From: a bacterium
Lineage (GTDB): Bacteria; Pseudomonadota; Alphaproteobacteria; Caulobacterales; Caulobacteraceae
Direction of reading: 5' to 3'
Length of the DNA: 64,000 nucleotides
Assembly (NCBI GenBank): GCA_030824495.1
Contig: JAVBXP010000024.1
Span: 1-64,000, forward strand
Part shown: one piece after another, positions 24,630 through 31,842 of the stretch
Numbering within the stretch: the stretch's first letter is position 1
Layout: each line of letters begins with the position of its first letter
Program-made: the position numbers and the translations under genes
Notes under the pieces: generated by a model
Told to the model about the DNA's origin: nothing
The model's input: the letters and a program-made list of their open reading frames with translations, nothing else
Database searches by the model: none

Positions 24630-25376
24630 CTAGGCCGCGACGTAAGCGCCGCCGTTGGCGTGGATCACCTGGCCTTGAATGAATTCTGCGTCCGGACTGA
24701 GGAGGAACTCGACGAGGGCGGCGTAATCACTGTCTCGGCTAAGACGCCCCGAGGGGTTTGTCCGCGCAGCGCGCTCAAGCACCCGCTGTGCTGCATCCTC
24801 CCCACCCACCATGCCGGCCACGGAAGTCGTGTCGACGAGGCCCGGCGCCACGGCGTTGATCCGCACCCCCATTGGGGCCAGTTCGGGCACCAGGTAGCGC
24901 ACCAAACTCTCGGCCAGGGCCTTGCCGGCCCCTAGGGCGCCATAGTTGGCTTGGGCCGTCCGGGCGCCTGCGCTCGATATGAAGACAATGCTGCTGCCGC
25001 GCTGAAGCAGGGGCGCGGCCTTCTGCACAAGATAGAGCAGCGACAGTCCGTTGACTTGGATGGCCTCAGTGAACTTCGCCAGATCCGCCTGCAGCAAGCT
25101 TGTCGGGTAGATCATGGCGGCGCTGTGCACCAGATGGATCGGCCCTTCGGCGCTGTCGGCCGCCGCTGTCATGACGGCGGCCGCGCCCTCGATAAGGCCA
25201 ACGTCCGCTCGGATCGTTGTCACCTTAGCGCCGGTCGGAGCCAGCCGCGCCTTGGCCGCCTCCGCCGCCGCGTCGTCTGACCGATAGGCCAGAAGCAGCG
25301 GTTCACCCGGCCGCGCCAGGCGTTCGGCGATGGCCAGGCCGATACCTTTTGTGCCGCCGGTGACGACAACAGTCAT
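24630..25376 (-). CDS. SDR oxidoreductase with FabL-like Y-x6-K active site
   Basis: A 248-residue Rossmann-fold enzyme with TGGTKGIG at residues 6-13. Its catalytic residues are Ser135 (SSAG), Tyr145 and Lys152 in QANYGALGAGKALAESL. The Tyr-Lys spacing of six residues, instead of the usual three, is the spacing of enoyl-ACP reductases of the FabI/FabL group. The usual NAG is replaced by HSAA. FabL-like enoyl reduction is therefore a better guess than alcohol oxidation, though true FabL identity is not proven. It lies between the CoA ligase and the MDR gene. A 30-codon reading frame overlaps its ATG from upstream. Confidence 0.75.
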   Translation of the reverse strand: MTVVVTGGTKGIGLAIAERLARPGEPLLLAYRSDDAAAEAAKARLAPTGAKVTTIRADVGLIEGAAAVMTAAADSAEGPIHLVHSAAMIYPTSLLQADLAKFTEAIQVNGLSLLYLVQKAAPLLQRGSSIVFISSAGARTAQANYGALGAGKALAESLVRYLVPELAPMGVRINAVAPGLVDTTSVAGMVGGEDAAQRVLERAARTNPSGRLSRDSDYAALVEFLLSPDAEFIQGQVIHANGGAYVAA

Positions 25377-25465
25377 GCCGTCATCCCTGCCGGCGTGGCG
25401 GCTTGGCCCGCCGAACGCTCATCGAGGAAAGGATAGGCGCCGACGGCGGGGACTGGCTGGCTCAT
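25373..25465 (-). CDS. Short coupled upstream reading frame (30 aa)
   Basis: The frame begins ATG at 25465, preceded by GGAAG. It encodes MSQPVPAVGAYPFLDERSAG and a further ten residues, and its TGA overlaps the ATG of the FabL-like SDR gene (ATGA). The peptide has no known domain. The arrangement suggests translational coupling or a leader that sets initiation at the SDR gene. It may be noise in a short gap; a similar short frame precedes the SDR at 55385-56140. Confidence 0.35.
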   Translation of the reverse strand: MSQPVPAVGAYPFLDERSAGQAATPAGMTA

Positions 25466-25510
25466 TTCGGCTTCCGGTGGGCGGGGCGACGGTGAGGCGG
25501 AGGCGCCGGG

Positions 25511-26494
25511 TCAGTCGGCGATGTGGATGAGCATCTTGCCCGCATTCTGGCCCGCGAACAGGCCAATCAGCCCCTCTGGCGCGCGCTCGAAGCCGTCTAG
25601 GATCGTTTCCTGATACTTGATGGCGCCGTCCTTCAGCCAACCGGTCATGTCGGCCAGGAAAGCGGCGTTGAGGTGGGCGAAATCGCTCGCCACGAAACCC
25701 TCCATGCGGATCCGGCCATAGATTAGGCTGAAGAGGTTCTTCACGCCTTCGCCGCCGCCGTTATAGGTGGAGATCATGCCGCAGACGGGTATGCGGCCCC
25801 GAACGTTCATCCTGGGCAAGGCGGCGTCGAGATGCGCTCCGCCGACATTCTCGAAGTAGACGTCGAGCCCCTTCGGCGTGGCTTCAGCCAGGGCCTCGGC
25901 GAGGGGTTGGGTCTTGTAGTTGATCACCGCGTCAAGCTTCAGTTCGTCGCGCAACCACGCCGCCTTGTCGTCGGACCCCGTGGATCCCACCACGTAGCAG
26001 CCCTTGATCTTGGCGATCTGGGCGGCGACCGAGCCCACGGCGCCGGCCGCCGTGGAGATGAAGACCTGCTCGCCGTCCTTCAGCGCGCCCGTTTCCAGCA
26101 GTCCGCCATAGGCGGTGATCCCCGTGGCCCCTAGCGCGTGCATATAGACCGACAAGGGCAGGGACGGATCGCGGTTCAGCACCGACAGTCCCTTGCCGTT
26201 GGATGTAAAGCGTTCCTGGAACCCGGCCCCGTGACGGACGAGGTCGCCTTCCTTGAACCGCTCGTTTCGCGACTGGACGACGCGGCCGATCCCGCCGCCC
26301 AGGAGGGGCGCGTCCAATGCCTGGTCGGCGTCCAGCCTTGGCCGCATGTAGGGATCCACCGACATCATCAGGGCCTCGACCAGCACCTCGCCGTCGCCGG
26401 CCTCCGCATAGGGCCTCTCAACGACCGCGAAGTCCTGCGGAACCGGCACGCCTTGCGGGCGGCGAACGAGATGGATCTGGCGAGCGACAGTCAT
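25511..26494 (-). CDS. NADP-dependent medium-chain oxidoreductase (CurA/PTGR family)
   Basis: The 327-residue protein belongs to the zinc-free MDR group of 2-alkenal/prostaglandin/curcumin reductases. Visible features are QIHLVRRPQGVPVPQDF at the N-terminus, NADPH-binding STAAGAVGSVAAQIAKIKG, VVGSTGSDDKAAWLRDELK, GLDVYFENVGG, and the substrate-loop region MISTYNGGGEG. It would reduce the carbon-carbon double bond of an alpha,beta-unsaturated ketone or aldehyde with NADPH. It is near the start of the CoA-ligase operon and is followed by the 30-codon frame and the SDR. The substrate is unknown. Confidence 0.88.
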   Translation of the reverse strand: MTVARQIHLVRRPQGVPVPQDFAVVERPYAEAGDGEVLVEALMMSVDPYMRPRLDADQALDAPLLGGGIGRVVQSRNERFKEGDLVRHGAGFQERFTSNGKGLSVLNRDPSLPLSVYMHALGATGITAYGGLLETGALKDGEQVFISTAAGAVGSVAAQIAKIKGCYVVGSTGSDDKAAWLRDELKLDAVINYKTQPLAEALAEATPKGLDVYFENVGGAHLDAALPRMNVRGRIPVCGMISTYNGGGEGVKNLFSLIYGRIRMEGFVASDFAHLNAAFLADMTGWLKDGAIKYQETILDGFERAPEGLIGLFAGQNAGKMLIHIAD

Positions 26495-26539
26495 GTTGGA
26501 TCTCTCTGTTGGAGTGTGCGTGAGACGTCGCCTCAGCCG

Positions 26540-26704
26540 TTAGGCGAACCTCATCGTGGCTGGCGCGTAGCGCTCGCCCGTCGGGGTGAAGTCTATGGGG
26601 GCGAAGTCGTCCAGGCTGGCGCCATAGATCGTGATCATGGTCATGCATCCCAGACCGCGCGCCGATACCGCCGGCCCGGCCGCGCCAAGCTCGCGCATAC
26701 GCAT
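26540..26704 (-). pseudogene. Aldo/keto reductase remnant with large internal deletion (54 codons)
   Basis: The frame begins MRMRELGAAGPAVSARGLGC, which is the N-terminus of a YP-type aldo/keto reductase, then MTMITIYG. It jumps straight to SLDDFAPIDF and ends GERYAPATMRFA, which resembles the C-terminal end of the same family. About 270 residues of the barrel, including the catalytic Asp/Tyr/Lys/His, are missing. It has kept an open frame with a start and a stop. The best explanation is an in-frame internal deletion of an AKR gene that was once first in this operon. Confidence 0.6.
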
Positions 26705-26724
26705 AGGACGCCTCCCAAGGACTC

Positions 26725-26746
26725 GACCGTTTTGGTCTATACGGTC
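26725..26746. promoter_or_regulatory. Candidate TetR operator (inverted repeat GACCGT-N10-ACGGTC)
   Basis: A perfect 6-bp inverted repeat, gaccgt at 26725-26730 and acggtc at 26741-26746, lies in the 97-bp gap between the AKR remnant/CoA-ligase operon and the divergent TetR gene at 26802. The GACCGT/ACGGTC half-site form is common among TetR-family operators. It is well placed to repress both directions. No other copy was seen in the window. Confidence 0.5.
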
Positions 26747-26801
26747 ATTTGGTTCGCCAGCGACCTTGCTGTCAATTCGAAGTTCCGCCTAGAACTGAGC
26801 C

Positions 26802-27425
26802 ATGCCAGCGATATCTCCTGTGGCGCCTGATTGCGGCGACACCCGCGCCAAAGCCAATGCGATCCTCGACGCCGCTCAGCGGTTGTTCGCCGCCTTTGGC
26901 TATCGTCGGACCGCGATGGACGACATCGCGCGCGCCGCCGGCGTTGCGAAGGGGACGCTCTATTTCTATTTCGAGGGCAAGGAAGCGGTGTTTCGGGCCA
27001 TGCACGCCCGGACGCTCGCGGACCTCAGTCGGCTCTGTGACGAGGCCGAGACCGCCGAGCTTCCCTTCGCTGAGAAGCTCTATCAGTTGCTCGATCGTCA
27101 GTGTGGCGCCGTGCAGGAACGCTATGCGCGCTCCGAGCATCTGACCGAACTGGACGTCACCCGGACCACGATCGGCGCCGATCTGGCTCGGGAGGCCGAT
27201 GCGGCCTATGCGGCGCGGCTTGTGCGCGTCTTCCAGGCCGCGTGCCGCACTGGGGAAATCGACATCGATGCATCGGGTTTAACGGCTGAGAGCCTCGTCG
27301 CGACCCTGCTTGCGGCGACCAAGGGTGCGAAGCACGGTCCAGACGGGCCGATTGAGCTTTCGGCATATCGAGAACGTCTACGCGAAATCGCGAGCGTCGC
27401 CGCCGCCGCCGTCCGGACCAGATAG
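26802..27425 (+). CDS. TetR-family transcriptional regulator
   Basis: The 207-residue protein carries an N-terminal TetR domain (AILDAAQRLFAAFGYRRTAM, DDIARAAGVAKGTLYFYF, then EGKEAVFRAMH) and an all-helical C-terminal domain. It is divergent from the CoA-ligase/MDR/SDR/GST operon and probably represses it through the inverted repeat at 26725-26746, releasing on binding of a pathway intermediate. It is convergent with the small secreted protein gene at 27476. Family certain; ligand unknown. Confidence 0.88.
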   Translation: MPAISPVAPDCGDTRAKANAILDAAQRLFAAFGYRRTAMDDIARAAGVAKGTLYFYFEGKEAVFRAMHARTLADLSRLCDEAETAELPFAEKLYQLLDRQCGAVQERYARSEHLTELDVTRTTIGADLAREADAAYAARLVRVFQAACRTGEIDIDASGLTAESLVATLLAATKGAKHGPDGPIELSAYRERLREIASVAAAAVRTR

Positions 27426-27475
27426 CCCCGACGACCGCGCCCGGGCCGTCGCGAGCCAGCTCGAACGGCTCTACC

Positions 27476-27877
27476 TCAGCGTTGGCTGGTCGCGAGGAGG
27501 GCTGCATGCACCCGATCAGCGACGCGCTTGGCGGCGGGGCTATTGGGCTGACTGTAGTCGATGGCTTGTACGACAAAGGCGGTCTTCTGATCGACAGCGA
27601 TGCAGTAGACCATCAAGGACGAGCCGCCCGCTGCGGGTCCGGAGGCGAAGACGGCAAGCTGGCCAGGATAGCGATTTTCGACTGCCGGTGCGTATCCAAG
27701 CGTGGCGGACTCGCGCTTGGCGACACTGAGACAGGTGTCCAAGCTGAGCTTGGCCGAGCTTGCGCGCTCCACGCGGTACTCCAGGCCGAATTTGGACGGT
27801 GCTGCAACAGCCGAAGGCGCTGATAGCAGGCAACCCAAGGCCAGCACGGCCCCGGTGACGCCGTAAGACTTCATCAT
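27476..27877 (-). CDS. Small secreted protein (DUF6180-like), 133 aa
   Basis: The start at 27877 (ATGATG) follows a GAGGA ribosome site; a longer frame to 27907 is unlikely. The N-terminus (MMKSYGVTGAVLALGCLLSA followed by PSAVAAP) is a Sec signal, and the cysteine lacks a good lipobox. The mature domain has FGLEYRVERASSAKLSLDTC, then RESATLGY and SLMVYCIAVDQKTAFVVQAI, which seem to give a small alpha/beta fold with two cysteines that may form a disulfide. It resembles the DUF6180 type of periplasmic protein. Function unknown. Confidence 0.65.
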   Translation of the reverse strand: MMKSYGVTGAVLALGCLLSAPSAVAAPSKFGLEYRVERASSAKLSLDTCLSVAKRESATLGYAPAVENRYPGQLAVFASGPAAGGSSLMVYCIAVDQKTAFVVQAIDYSQPNSPAAKRVADRVHAALLATSQR

Positions 27878-28069
27878 GCATTCCTCAAAGGTAAGGGCGT
27901 TCGCCACTAGGCGGCGTCAGTGGGGACCGATCCGCGATCAGCCAAGGGAGGCGTAGCTTGCGACGCGTAAGCTTCCGGGACGCCGGCCATCTGATGGCTA
28001 TTTGTCAGAGGCTCCAGCGAGCTTTGCCCGCGGCTCTGGGGGCCTTAGCTTCGCCGGCGCGCGCGGCGC

Positions 28070-28240
28070 TTAAGCGCGCGCGTCGCCCGTCTTGCCTGGT
28101 TGGATGGCGCCTGTGTCGACGCCCGTCGAAAGCCCGCCACGGTCGTCCTTCTTGGGATCGACCGGCGTTGGCTTCAGTTGCTCATCGTCACGCAACTGCG
28201 GCGATGGAGTGGCTTGGGGCTTGGGGTTCTGATCGCTCAT
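28070..28240 (-). CDS. Small hydrophilic protein (56 aa), unknown function
   Basis: A strong ribosome site (TTAGGAGAA) lies 4-5 nt before the ATG at 28240. The product is 56 residues, very polar and Pro/Lys/Asp-rich (MSDQNPKPQATPSPQLRDDE, then LKPTPVDPKKDDRGG), and probably unfolded. It matches no named family I know but has normal codon use. It sits among small stress-type genes, near the 87-residue gene at 28318 and the cold-shock gene. Real expression is likely because of the ribosome site. Confidence 0.55.
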   Translation of the reverse strand: MSDQNPKPQATPSPQLRDDEQLKPTPVDPKKDDRGGLSTGVDTGAIQPGKTGDARA

Positions 28241-28317
28241 CAGGTTCTCCTAAGGGACCCTGTTTCAACCCCGCCTGCGAATGTCGGTTCCAGCCCTCTG
28301 ATCGCGAGATCGCGCGA

Positions 28318-28581
28318 CTAGACCCCGACCCCCGTCCGGACAAGAAAATCATCGAGATAGTCGCGCATGCTCATCGCGGCCGCGCGAGTGTCTTCGAGGG
28401 GAAGGCTTTCGTCGGTGATCCGCGTCAAATCATCGGTGAGCCGCGAGAGGTATTTGCGAACGTCACCGGAGGCCGCAGCCTCTCTCTGTACAAGCTGCAT
28501 CAGAATGTGGTGATGGACCACGGAGCGGGCCTGCAGATCGGCGATCAGCCTCGTGACATTGACTTCAGTCGGAGTGGTCAT
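28318..28581 (-). CDS. Small helical protein, unknown function (87 aa)
   Basis: The ATG at 28581 follows GAGGG by about 3 nt and is favoured over the ATG at 28599. The 87-residue product starts MTTPTEVNVTRLIADLQARS and is helical and amphipathic (HHHILMQLVQREAAASGDVR, then YLSRLTDDLTRIT, then AAAMSMRDYLDDFLVRTG). It has no signal peptide or membrane span and may be a small coiled dimer. I recognise no family. It is downstream of the cold-shock gene but separated from it by a terminator. Confidence 0.55.
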   Translation of the reverse strand: MTTPTEVNVTRLIADLQARSVVHHHILMQLVQREAAASGDVRKYLSRLTDDLTRITDESLPLEDTRAAAMSMRDYLDDFLVRTGVGV

Positions 28582-28632
28582 GATCCCTCGTTTGCTCAAC
28601 AGTCGACATCGTCGTCACGTCCGCCAGACGTG

Positions 28633-28660
28633 AAAAAGGCGGCGAGCACTGCTCGCCGCC
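28633..28660 (-). terminator. Intrinsic terminator of the cold-shock gene
   Basis: A perfect 10-bp stem (ggcggcgagc 28638-28647 and gctcgccgcc 28651-28660, loop act) is followed on the minus strand by five T residues (28637-28633). It lies 35 bp after the stop of the cold-shock gene at 28695. This is the clearest Rho-independent terminator in the window. Confidence 0.85.
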
Positions 28661-28694
28661 CCGTCCAACTGCCCGGCGATTGCCGGAGCGACGC

Positions 28695-28904
28695 TTAGGC
28701 TGACTGAAGCTGACCGGCGGACATTTTGCCGCTCCGTTGGTCGCGTTCCAGCTCGTAGCCGAGCTTCTGGCCTTCTTGGATGGACCCGAGCGTGGAGCGC
28801 TCGACAGCCGAGATGTGGACGAAGACGTCCGGGCCGCCGTTGTCAGGTTGAATGAAGCCGAAGCCCTTGGTGGGGTTGAACCATTTCACGATGCCAGTGG
28901 TCAT
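28695..28904 (-). CDS. Cold-shock domain protein (CspA family)
   Basis: The 69-residue protein starts MTTGIVKWFNPTKGFGFIQP at 28904. RNP1 (KGFGFI) and RNP2 (VFVHIS) RNA-binding motifs are intact, and length is that of single-domain Csp proteins, which bind single-stranded RNA and melt secondary structure. An upstream-extended frame to 29066 is not family-like. No strong Shine-Dalgarno precedes the ATG. A long untranslated region upstream, as in other csp genes, would fit the empty 28905-29500 stretch. It is transcribed alone and ended by the terminator at 28633-28660. Confidence 0.93.
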   Translation of the reverse strand: MTTGIVKWFNPTKGFGFIQPDNGGPDVFVHISAVERSTLGSIQEGQKLGYELERDQRSGKMSAGQLQSA

Positions 28905-29557
28905 GTGAGTGTCTTTCAAGCAAAATTCCGCGCGCGCCCGATGACGCGTGGGATCAAAATGTCGGAGAGGATCTTGGTGGGCCCGGAGCTCAATCCGAAG
29001 ATTAAGCGTGGAGAGCAACCGAAGCCAAAGCGCATATCGATAGCTAGTCATCTCATGACCACTCATGGAATGCTATCAAAAACTACATTTGGCGACGAGA
29101 AAGCCGCGCCTATGTTGCGTAATCATTGCCTGCTTGTAGATATTTTACAGGCCAGAGCAGCTCCCCTTCGCCTACGGTAGCTGCCAGGTCCGTGCGCTAG
29201 CAGCTCAGCCTTCCTCACTCACATTTTCGGGCGAGCTCCACCCCATGAGCGGCCCATCCCGCCAGACAAGGCCCGTTATGGCTTTTGCACCGTGGGTCCC
29301 TGGGCGACAATCTCGCGACGAAAGTGGTGTTAAATCCTGAAGGCGAGCGTGCCGTGAATGAGTGCCAAGCCGTGGAATTAGCAGCTGAAATATTCAATCT
29401 TTGATTTTAGGGCTTATGGGTCCTTACAGAAAAACTGGGGATGTTCGGCAAGAATTCAAGTTTGAGCCCGCCAGCTCGATATGGCGGTTTCCGCACCTAT
29501 TGAACGGGGGTGGTTCGCAGGTGCGGCGCCCTTCGTCGGGTACGGAGAGCCAGTTCG
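28905..29557. other. Long gap upstream of csp and the TonB receptor (653 bp)
   Basis: I see no convincing gene on either strand. The stretch is more AT-rich than the genes around it and separates two divergent transcripts. It should hold the csp promoter with a structured leader, and the promoter of the organosulfur island, most likely within the last 150 bp where AT-rich runs occur (29390-29460). The only clear element is the GGAGAG ribosome site at 29544-29549. I could not identify a CysB-type site by eye. Confidence 0.4.
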
Positions 29558-31753
29558 ATGAGTGTGAGTCAGCAGGATCGAGATATCACTCGGTTCACGG
29601 TCAAATCGCGGCTGTGGAGTTCGGTGGCGTTGCCCTTGGGCGTCGGTGTGCTCTTGATGCAGTCGCCGGCCTGCGCGCAAGAGGTGGCCGCCTCCGCGGA
29701 CGTCGTCGGCAGCTATGCGGCGGCGGCCGAAGTCGATGAGGTGGTGGTCAGCGGGGCGCGGGGCGCGGCGACGGCCATGCTCGACCTGGCCACCGTGCCC
29801 GGCGGTACGAGCGTCGTGGACTCCGCCGTCGTCGACAAGGGGCGGGTGTTCACGAACCAGGATCTTCTGGCCTTCCAGCCGGGCGTCTTCGCTCAGTCGG
29901 CGGGCGGCGCGGACGGCATTAAGATCTCGATCCGCGGATCGGCCATCAACCGCGGCGCCAACTTCTTCCGCACCGGCGTCCTGCTGATGTTCGACGGCTT
30001 GCCGGTCAACGGCCCCGGCGGCGCGCCCTATGAACTCTTCGAGCCCCTGGGCCTGAGCTATACGGAGATCCTACGGGGCGCCAACGCCAACGCCCTGGGC
30101 GCGACCGCCTTGGGCGGGGCCATCAACTACGTCGCCAAGAAGGGTTCAGAGGCTGACCGCCTGCAGATTCGGCTTGAGGGCGGCAGCTTCAACTACGAGA
30201 AATACCAGATTAGCTCCGGTCAAGTGATCGGTCCCTGGGATTACTATGTCAGCTTCACCGCCTCGGGCCGGGACGGGTTCCAGCAGCAGTCGGAAGCCCG
30301 CAGCGCCGGGGTCATGGCCAATCTTGGCTACCGCTTCAGCCCCGACCTCGAGACCCGGCTCTTGTTCCGCTATCGCGAGACGACAAACTACACGCCCGGC
30401 GCTCTGACGCAGGCCGAGGTGCGGCGCGATCCGACTCTCGCCAATCCCCTCAACGTCGCCCAGAATACTTATCGTCGACAGCCGGGTTCGACCTTCGTCG
30501 CCAGCCGGACCACCTGGACGCCGGACGACAAGTCGGAGCTGGAGGTCGGTTTCGCCTGGCACGACTATCCGATCGACATCAACGGCGGGGTGAGCCGGGC
30601 GATCTGGGCCTATACCGACCTCAGCGCCGTGCTGCGCTACACCCGTGACCACGAGCTGTTTGGGCGTGACAGTACGACCTCCATCGGCTTCCTCGGCACG
30701 ACCCACCTGAACGGCTACCAGCACACGTTGGTGCGGATTCCCACCGGGGTGACAGCGGGGCTGCCGGTCGGGACTCTGATCCGTCGGGCCAACTATGATG
30801 GTTCCGACCATGTCGTTCACATCGACAACCGGACAGAGGCGAGGCCGGACCTGACGGTCTCCACCGGCCTGTCGTTGATCCATGTGGTGCGCAGCACCGA
30901 GGTTTCGTTCCCGGAGGTCAACCGACCCTACAAGCGCGACGACTGGGACTACGCGCCACGGATCGGCCTGCTCTACAGCGTCAATGAGAACGTCTCGCTG
31001 TTCGGCAATATCAGCCGGTCGGTAGAGCCCCCGAACGACTGGGCGCTGCTCACCACTCCCCCGGCTTTCACCAGCGGTCCGGCCACTGGCCTGGCGATGC
31101 AGGCGATGGACCTGAAGGACCAGACCGCCGTCTCTTTCGAGATCGGCACCCGCGGACGGGCCCGGATCGGGGAGTGGACGCTGAGCCTCTATTGGGCCAA
31201 GGTGAAAAACGAGTTGCTGTCAGTCGAAGTCCAGGCCGCGACCCCGACCTCCGCGGCGCTGACCGCGGAGTCCAACGCCAGCCCGACGATCCACCAGGGG
31301 ATCGAGGCCGGTCTGACCAGCTTGCTGTGGGACGGCCAGAACGGCCACCGACTGCTCGCCCGGCAATCCTACACCTACAATGACTTCTCGTTCAAAAACG
31401 ACCCGGTGTTTGGCGATAACGAACTGCCCGGCGTGCCGCGGCACTTCTATCAAGGCGCGGTGACCTACGAGCATCCGAGCGGCTTCTACGCCACGATCAG
31501 CATCGATCACGCCTCGAAGTATTTCGTCGACTACGCCAACACCGTCGAGGTGAAGCCCTACACCCTGCTGGGCGCCACCGTCGGCTATGACAGCGCCAAG
31601 CAGTGGAAGGTGTTCGTCGACTTCCGCAACATCACCGACGAGCACTACGTCTCCAGCGTCAACACCTTCTACGACGACCGGGGGACCGACCAGCGCCGCT
31701 ACAATCCAGGCGACGGGTTCGGGGTCTCCGGCGGCCTGACGGTGAGCTTTTGA
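29558..31753 (+). CDS. TonB-dependent outer-membrane receptor
   Basis: A 731-residue receptor. The N-terminus is a signal peptide ending SPACAQ, then a TonB-box-like VDEVVVSGAR, the plug domain (VFTNQDLLAFQPGVFAQSAG, then GIKISIRGSAINRG), and a 22-stranded-barrel-like remainder closing with NPGDGFGVSGGLTVSF and a C-terminal Phe. It imports a large or scarce ligand using the proton motive force. The start at 29558 has GGAGAG 8 nt upstream. It is the first gene of the organosulfur island and probably feeds the ABC transporter encoded behind it. The ligand is inferred, not seen. Confidence 0.92.
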   Translation: MSVSQQDRDITRFTVKSRLWSSVALPLGVGVLLMQSPACAQEVAASADVVGSYAAAAEVDEVVVSGARGAATAMLDLATVPGGTSVVDSAVVDKGRVFTNQDLLAFQPGVFAQSAGGADGIKISIRGSAINRGANFFRTGVLLMFDGLPVNGPGGAPYELFEPLGLSYTEILRGANANALGATALGGAINYVAKKGSEADRLQIRLEGGSFNYEKYQISSGQVIGPWDYYVSFTASGRDGFQQQSEARSAGVMANLGYRFSPDLETRLLFRYRETTNYTPGALTQAEVRRDPTLANPLNVAQNTYRRQPGSTFVASRTTWTPDDKSELEVGFAWHDYPIDINGGVSRAIWAYTDLSAVLRYTRDHELFGRDSTTSIGFLGTTHLNGYQHTLVRIPTGVTAGLPVGTLIRRANYDGSDHVVHIDNRTEARPDLTVSTGLSLIHVVRSTEVSFPEVNRPYKRDDWDYAPRIGLLYSVNENVSLFGNISRSVEPPNDWALLTTPPAFTSGPATGLAMQAMDLKDQTAVSFEIGTRGRARIGEWTLSLYWAKVKNELLSVEVQAATPTSAALTAESNASPTIHQGIEAGLTSLLWDGQNGHRLLARQSYTYNDFSFKNDPVFGDNELPGVPRHFYQGAVTYEHPSGFYATISIDHASKYFVDYANTVEVKPYTLLGATVGYDSAKQWKVFVDFRNITDEHYVSSVNTFYDDRGTDQRRYNPGDGFGVSGGLTVSF

Positions 31754-31842
31754 TCTTTAATTCCTATAACACCCATAGATTTTCTAGAGTGACACGCTTG
31801 AGGTCGGATGCGAGCAATGGGATCTCATCGGTGAGAGGCCTT

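Noticed and set aside
29215..29397. A 60-codon minus-strand frame in the gap before the TonB receptor
   Set aside because: No ribosome site, no domain, and composition like noncoding DNA; it lies in a promoter region.
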